DNA from: Enterobacter asburiae
GTDB taxonomy: Bacteria > Pseudomonadota > Gammaproteobacteria > Enterobacterales > Enterobacteriaceae
Assembly (NCBI RefSeq): GCF_007035645.1
Contig: NZ_AP019632.1
Location: 3,410,001-3,474,000, forward strand
Length of the DNA: 64,000 bases
Reading direction: 5' to 3'
Shown here: positions 59,951 to 64,000 of the stretch, piece by piece
Layout of the letters: every line of letters starts with the position of its first letter
How positions within the stretch are numbered: the first letter of the stretch is position 1
Made by a program: the position numbers and the translations under genes
The notes under the pieces: model-generated
Database searches by the model: none
What the model was told of the DNA's origin: nothing
What the model saw: only the letters and a program-made list of their open reading frames with translations

Positions 59951-61876
59951 TCAAATGGGGCGAATACTCTCTTCATCCAGATCGGCGTCGAAGAACCGGC
60001 GCAGGGTCTGAATGTTGTTATCCGCAATAATCGCCTCGCGCGCCTGCGCGAGCTTTTCTTCATAAATGGCCTGGCGCCACTCGAGCGGCGTTTTCACTGC
60101 CGGATTATCATCTTCAATGATAGTCAATTCAACCGGCGCACCCTGTAATGCGGTGAGCGCCTCGGCCAGCGCCTTTTGCGCGCCAGGGGAATTGAGGTGC
60201 CGCTGGCCCGGACGCAGGTGCAAACGCACCTGATTGCCGTCCTGCTCTTTCCAGGCATTCAGCGCGACCTGCTCGACCAGCTTCGGCAGCTGGAGTTTGC
60301 TGACCTCGGCGGCCCAGGGGTCGCGCGCAATGGACTCTTCAGCAAGCTTCGCGGAAAGCTCCGGCGTTTTCTCATGCTCCAGCGCCTTTTTCAGCGCTTT
60401 CGGCGTGGCGACCTCTTCCTTCACCTCTTCGGTGATGGTGGTTGCCTTCCAGCGGTAAGCCTCTTCTTTCACCGGGGCTTTCTGCTCGAGCGCGGACGGT
60501 GCCGGACGCGACTGAACGCGCTCCGTTACCGAGGCCAGTCGTTCAAGCGCGGCGTTGTTCACCGGCCGCGCTCTTCCTGGCGCTGCCGGTTCACTCTTTT
60601 TTGGTTTGGTTACTCCCTGCGCACGCTGCAGCTGGCTGCGTGCGGCAAGCACCGAACTGGTGGCATCCGACAGCGGCACGTTTTGCGGCGGCGGTGTCGG
60701 CTGCGGTGGCACCTGCTGCGGCGACATCACCGCCGTAGGGGCGACCGGCGCGAAAGACTGTCGCGGCGCTTCCGGCTCCGGCAATGGCATACGCGGGTGG
60801 AACGCCAGCGCGCGCAGCAGCGTCATTTCAACGCCCATTCGTGGATCCGGCGCGAAAGGTAGCTCTTTGCGGCCAATCAGCAGCGTCTGATAGTACAGCT
60901 GCACGTCGGCAGGCGGCACGGTGCGGGCAAGTTCACGCATCCGCTGTTCAATGGCGGACATATCCGCGCCGATGGCGGACGGAGAAAGCTGCAGCATCGC
61001 CACGCGGTGCAGCAGGCTGAGCATCTCAACCAGCAGTCCTTCCCATTCGATACCGCGGGCAGCGGCCGCGTTCACCTGCGACATCACGCGTTCGCCGTTG
61101 GCGGCGATCATCGCCTCGATAAGCGACAGCGCCTGATCGTCATCCAGCGTGCCGAGCATGGTGCTGACCGCCTCGGTGGAGAGCTTGCCGTCACCGCTGG
61201 CAATCGCCTGGTCGGTCAGGCTGAGCGCATCACGCAGGCTGCCGTCCGCCGCGCGGGCCAGCAGCTGCAGAGCGCGCGGCTCGTGAACGATCTTCTCTTC
61301 ATCAAGAATGTGCTCAAGCTGCGCGCGGATCTGCTCAACGTCCAGCGCCTTCAGGTGGAACTGCAGGCAGCGCGACAAAATCGTGACCGGCAGCTTTTGC
61401 GGATCGGTGGTCGCCAGCAGGAACTTCACGTGCGCGGGCGGCTCTTCCAGCGTTTTCAGCAGGGCGTTAAAGCTGTGGCGCGACAGCATGTGCACTTCAT
61501 CGATCAGGTAGACCTTGAAGCGGCCGCGCGCCGGGGCGTACTGCACGTTATCGAGCAGATCGCGGGTATCTTCCACTTTGGTACGCGAGGCGGCGTCGAT
61601 CTCGATCAGATCGACAAAACGCCCCTGCTCGATCTCCCGGCAGTTATCGCACACGCCGCACGGCGTGGCGGTGATCCCGGTTTCGCAGTTGAGACCTTTT
61701 GCCAGCAAACGGGCAATAGAGGTCTTACCGACGCCGCGGGTGCCGGAGAAAAGATAGGCGTGATGGATGCGACCTAGCGACAAGCCGTTCGCCAGGGCCG
61801 TCAGCACATGTTCCTGACCGACAACGTCAGCAAAGGTTTGTGGTCGCCATTTACGGGCTAACACCTGATAACTCAT
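59951..61876 (-). CDS. dnaX: DNA polymerase III subunits tau and gamma (DnaX)
   Basis: This is a 641-residue tau form (E. coli 643). The AAA+ clamp-loader core has P-loop GTRGVGKTS, a Cys4 zinc site (CETGITATPCGVCDNC), VYLIDEVHML and an SRC sensor. A Pro-rich linker (about 380-430) leads to the tau-only domains that bind DnaB and the alpha subunit. The start at 61876 gives MSYQVLARKWRPQTF. A -1 frameshift signal at 60561-60618 should yield gamma, a 428-residue product ending after Glu. It is followed by ybaB-recR. Confidence 0.97.
   Translation of the reverse strand: MSYQVLARKWRPQTFADVVGQEHVLTALANGLSLGRIHHAYLFSGTRGVGKTSIARLLAKGLNCETGITATPCGVCDNCREIEQGRFVDLIEIDAASRTKVEDTRDLLDNVQYAPARGRFKVYLIDEVHMLSRHSFNALLKTLEEPPAHVKFLLATTDPQKLPVTILSRCLQFHLKALDVEQIRAQLEHILDEEKIVHEPRALQLLARAADGSLRDALSLTDQAIASGDGKLSTEAVSTMLGTLDDDQALSLIEAMIAANGERVMSQVNAAAARGIEWEGLLVEMLSLLHRVAMLQLSPSAIGADMSAIEQRMRELARTVPPADVQLYYQTLLIGRKELPFAPDPRMGVEMTLLRALAFHPRMPLPEPEAPRQSFAPVAPTAVMSPQQVPPQPTPPPQNVPLSDATSSVLAARSQLQRAQGVTKPKKSEPAAPGRARPVNNAALERLASVTERVQSRPAPSALEQKAPVKEEAYRWKATTITEEVKEEVATPKALKKALEHEKTPELSAKLAEESIARDPWAAEVSKLQLPKLVEQVALNAWKEQDGNQVRLHLRPGQRHLNSPGAQKALAEALTALQGAPVELTIIEDDNPAVKTPLEWRQAIYEEKLAQAREAIIADNNIQTLRRFFDADLDEESIRPI
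60561..60618 (-). promoter_or_regulatory. Programmed -1 frameshift signal of dnaX (gamma subunit)
   Basis: On the minus strand: SD-like AGGGAG (60618-60613), a 10-nt gap, slippery A AAA AAG (60602-60596), then a hairpin ACCGGC...GCCGGT (60590-60561) with four more pairs and one A/G mismatch. The slippery heptamer is in the right phase (third base of codon 425 first). After slipping, the frame reads GAG TGA, so gamma ends at residue 428. This copies the E. coli arrangement. Confidence 0.92.
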
Positions 61877-61964
61877 GGGCAGGCTCTGCAACGCTGGAAG
61901 GTGAATTTATGGAGGGGAATGCTATCACAACCTCACCCATTGAGCGAGGTTGTGAAAACCGGGA

Positions 61965-62516
61965 TTAATGACCCGGGAAAGGCACCAGGCTGTAGCTGGT
62001 GATGCCCTGTTTTTCCAGGCGCTGTTCACCGCCGAGATCGAACAGGTTGATGATGAATGCCGCGTCGGTCACTTCACCACCCAGACGACGGATCAATTTC
62101 ACGGTCGCTTCAATGGTACCGCCGGTTGCCAGCAGATCGTCCACCACCAGCACTTTGTCGCCAGGCTTGATCGCATCAACGTGGATCTCCAGCTGATCGG
62201 TGCCGTACTCCAGCTCATAGCTCTCAGCAATGGTTTCACGCGGCAGTTTGCGCGGCTTACGCACCGGCACAAAACCCACGCCCATTGCCAGCGCAACCGG
62301 TGCGCCAAACAGGAAGCCACGGGCTTCGGTACCTACTACTTTGGTGATCCCGGCGTTTTTATAACGCTCGACCAGCAGTTCAATGCTGAGCGCGTACGCT
62401 TTCGGGTCTTCCAGCAAGCTGGTGACATCACGGAAAAGAATGCCAGGCTTTGGATAGTCCTGGATGCTTTTGATGCTGTTTTTCAGATATTCAAGCTGCT
62501 GTGCAGTTGCGGTCAT
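61965..62516 (-). CDS. apt: Adenine phosphoribosyltransferase
   Basis: This is a 183-residue purine-salvage enzyme, same length as E. coli Apt. It makes AMP from adenine and PRPP. The PRPP motif is [13 protein letters not shown], with [13 protein letters not shown] upstream. It lies upstream of dnaX in the same direction with an 88-bp gap. The ATG at 62516 begins [26 protein letters not shown]. Confidence 0.97.
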   Translation of the reverse strand: MTATAQQLEYLKNSIKSIQDYPKPGILFRDVTSLLEDPKAYALSIELLVERYKNAGITKVVGTEARGFLFGAPVALAMGVGFVPVRKPRKLPRETIAESYELEYGTDQLEIHVDAIKPGDKVLVVDDLLATGGTIEATVKLIRRLGGEVTDAAFIINLFDLGGEQRLEKQGITSYSLVPFPGH

Positions 62517-62666
62517 CGGTTTTGCCTAAATGAAACAGTGTTACTCACAGCGCGCAACGAGTCGGCCAAGGCAACAATTGTTTAACCTTTGACCAGGCGC
62601 ACCTGTGCTCGAAAACGGTCGAATTTACTGGCTGCGCGTGATAATTGCAACAGCCATGATGAGGCT

Positions 62667-63044
62667 TCAGTGCTTTTGTTGCTTTTCATCAACCACGGGG
62701 ATCCGCCACATAAAGAAAAGCAGGCAGGAGAGGATCGCCAGCAGCAGAATACGTACCCACATCATTTTCACCAGCCATAATGAAATAGCGAAGGTGATGA
62801 GGATCACCGCGATCGCGCGCGGCTTCGCGCCTGGCGGCATGGCCCGGTGTTTTTGCCAGTGCCGCAGATAGCCGCCAAACCACGAGCGATAGAGCAGCCA
62901 GTGGTGAAAACGCGGCGACGAGCGGGCGAAGCACCAGGCCGCCAGCAGGATAAACGGGGTGGTCGGCAGCAAGGGTAAAAACACACCCAGCGTGCCAAGC
63001 ACTACCGCGAGCCAGCCAATGATGATTAAAATAGTACGCTTCAT
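62667..63044 (-). CDS. ybaN: DUF454 inner-membrane protein YbaN
   Basis: This is a 125-residue protein, same length as E. coli YbaN. It has three to four membrane segments, beginning MKRTILIIIGWLAVVLGTLGVFLPLLPTTPFILLAAWCFARSS. The start at 63044 fits E. coli; the upstream in-frame ATG at 63062 is not conserved. The role is unknown. It is divergent from priC. Confidence 0.93.
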   Translation of the reverse strand: MKRTILIIIGWLAVVLGTLGVFLPLLPTTPFILLAAWCFARSSPRFHHWLLYRSWFGGYLRHWQKHRAMPPGAKPRAIAVILITFAISLWLVKMMWVRILLLAILSCLLFFMWRIPVVDEKQQKH

Positions 63045-63094
63045 AATGCGAATCGTTATCAAACTGAACGGCTACTTTACCACTGGAGAGCGCC

Positions 63095-63622
63095 TTGAAA
63101 ACAGCACTGCTTCTTGAGAGGCTGCAAAATCAGCTTATTGTTCTGCGGGAGCAGGCTACACCGCTGATGGGCCACGCCACGCTGAAACCGCGCTTTGACC
63201 GGCAGCTTTTTCGTACCCGCAGCACCGTCATTCAGGATTACCTGGCGGAAGCGCAGACCAACCTCGACGAGCTTCGCCATGCGGTTGAGAGTGAACAGCA
63301 GGAACAGGTGGCGTGGCTCGCAGAGCATCTCACAGAGCAGATCACCGCTCTGCATCGCGAAATCGCCGCCTGGCCGCTGCGCGCCTGGGACAGCGCCTCG
63401 CCGGGGCTCGGTAAATGGCAGCGCAAGCGGCTGGAGAACCAGGAGTTTGAGCGCCGGCTGTTTGAGATGAAGCGCGAGCGCGAGACGCGGCTAAACAACA
63501 GCGAGACGCTGGAAGAGCAGCAGCTATTGATGCGCGAGATTAGCGCGCTGGAAGGACGTATCGTCCGCTGCCGTCAGGCGCGGGACGAGATTGAGCGCGT
63601 CATTGAACGTTTGACCCGTTAA
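63095..63622 (+). CDS. priC: Primosomal replication protein N'' (PriC)
   Basis: This is a 175-residue helical protein, same length as E. coli PriC. It acts in restart of stalled replication forks by loading DnaB at gapped forks. It begins [20 protein letters not shown] and has high Leu, Arg and Glu content. The start is TTG: the reading frame opens at 63095 (ttg) 9 nt after a GGAG site in CTGGAGAGCGCC. ybaM follows 14 bp downstream, so the two are co-transcribed. Confidence 0.92.
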   Translation: MKTALLLERLQNQLIVLREQATPLMGHATLKPRFDRQLFRTRSTVIQDYLAEAQTNLDELRHAVESEQQEQVAWLAEHLTEQITALHREIAAWPLRAWDSASPGLGKWQRKRLENQEFERRLFEMKRERETRLNNSETLEEQQLLMREISALEGRIVRCRQARDEIERVIERLTR

Positions 63623-63636
63623 CAGGAGCCACACCC

Positions 63637-63795
63637 ATGTCACTGGAAAATGCACCCGATGAGGTCAAGCTGGCCGTCGATTTGATTATGCTTCTCGAGA
63701 ATCATGAGATCCCCGCCGAGACGGTGCTTAAGGCGCTGGAGATTGTGCGGCGGGATTTTGAAGGTAAATTACCCTCACCCCAGCCCTCTCCCTGA
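63637..63795 (+). CDS. ybaM: Small protein YbaM, C-terminal tail rewritten by a repeat
   Basis: This 52-residue protein begins [20 protein letters not shown] like E. coli YbaM (53 aa), and the first 44 residues or so align with it (ending RRDFEGKL). The rest, PSPQPSP and the TGA stop, is encoded by a dispersed CCCTCTCCC-type repeat. The E. coli tail is instead acidic (TRDDEAE as I recall). CAGGAG lies 11 nt before the ATG. The function is unknown. Co-transcribed with priC. Confidence 0.9.
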   Translation: MSLENAPDEVKLAVDLIMLLENHEIPAETVLKALEIVRRDFEGKLPSPQPSP

Positions 63796-63808
63796 GGGAG
63801 AGGGGGAA
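63771..63808. repeat. CCCTCTCCC-type dispersed palindrome overlapping the ybaM end
   Basis: ACCCTCACC, CCAG, CCCTCTCCCTGAGGGAGAGGG. The first half lies inside ybaM and the palindrome carries its stop codon. A decayed second copy, CTCCCTCGCCCCTGAGGG, follows to about 63832. It separates convergent ybaM and mscK. Confidence 0.8.
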
Positions 63809-63846
63809 AATCGCTCCCTCGCCCCTGAGGGCTGAGAGAAAATAGA

Positions 63847-64000
63847 TTAAGCAGGCGTAGGATCGTCACCCTTAATGTCGCGCTTCACTTCCGTATGCTC
63901 ATCACCTTTCTCGTTACGCAGGTGAACCTCAAGCTGGTTGAAGGCGATATTAATATCGTTTTCACGGCACAGACGATCGATAGAACGGTTGAGTTCATCC
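63847..64000 (-). CDS. mscK: Mechanosensitive channel MscK (KefA), C-terminal end only
   Basis: Only the last 50 residues are in the window; the gene runs off the right edge. They read DELNRSIDRLCRENDINIAF, then NQLEVHLRNEKGDEHTEVKRD and IKGDDPTPA, matching the cytoplasmic C-terminus of E. coli MscK. That protein is a potassium-dependent channel of the MscS family, about 1120 residues. It is convergent with priC-ybaM, as in E. coli. Confidence 0.93.
   Translation of the reverse strand, partial: DELNRSIDRLCRENDINIAFNQLEVHLRNEKGDEHTEVKRDIKGDDPTPA

Overview
The window is chromosomal DNA of a member of the Enterobacteriaceae, most likely Enterobacter or a close relative (Lelliottia, Leclercia). 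The right half follows Escherichia coli K-12 gene order, read backwards, around 10-12 min: mscK-ybaM-priC-ybaN-apt-dnaX-ybaB-recR-htpG-adk-hemH-gsk-ybaL-fsr-ushA-ybaK-chiX-ybaP-copA-cueR-ybbJ-qmcA-fetAB-ybbN-ybbO-tesA-ybbAP-selU-purKE-lpxH-ppiB-cysS-ybcI-ybcJ-folD, then a fimbrial cluster and argU. Protein lengths mostly match E. coli. E. coli genes missing here include aes, ybaQ, ybaS/ybaT, the rhs/allantoin block and a prophage at argU. The species call is inferred from gene content.

Layout. 1-4720: a cut-off XRE regulator divergent from a DHA2-type MFS exporter, then ybdG and pheP. 4800-12450: an iron and accessory block with a TonB-dependent siderophore receptor, a small DUF1471 protein, an fbpABC/sfuABC-type ferric iron ABC transporter and a CPBP membrane protease. 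The receptor and the ABC transporter each have a predicted Fur box. 12555-21857: tRNA-Arg (argU) and a Salmonella-type fim locus. It holds an EAL-domain gene, a FimY-like LuxR protein, FimZ, and fimAICDHF on the opposite strand; no invertible switch or fimB/fimE recombinase is seen. 22168-33048: housekeeping genes, interrupted by a glucose-family PTS permease and a MalI-like LacI regulator inserted between ybcJ and ybcI. Two overlapping palindromic operators lie in front of the permease. 33172-34317: a porin where E. coli carries its rhs/allantoin block. 34501-53399: envelope, stress and copper genes, plus one unrecognised 283-residue gene and the small RNA ChiX. 53682-64000: nucleotide, haem, chaperone and replication genes, ending in a cut-off mscK.

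Two repeat families punctuate the gaps: REP-type palindromes, and a roughly 35-bp palindrome built on CCCTCTCCC/GGGAGAGGG. The second is often joined to a terminator-like hairpin and sits mostly between convergent genes. Three tandem 95-bp composite units separate ybaL and gsk, and one copy supplies the last codons of ybaM. Regulatory sites readable by eye include a CueR promoter with a 19-bp spacer, a PurR box, a sigma-32 promoter for htpG and the dnaX -1 frameshift signal. I found no convincing new multi-gene defence or mobile system. The least explained items are the 283-aa gene at 41544, the 61-aa exported peptide at 29973, the repeat composites, and the long leader between fimY and fimZ.
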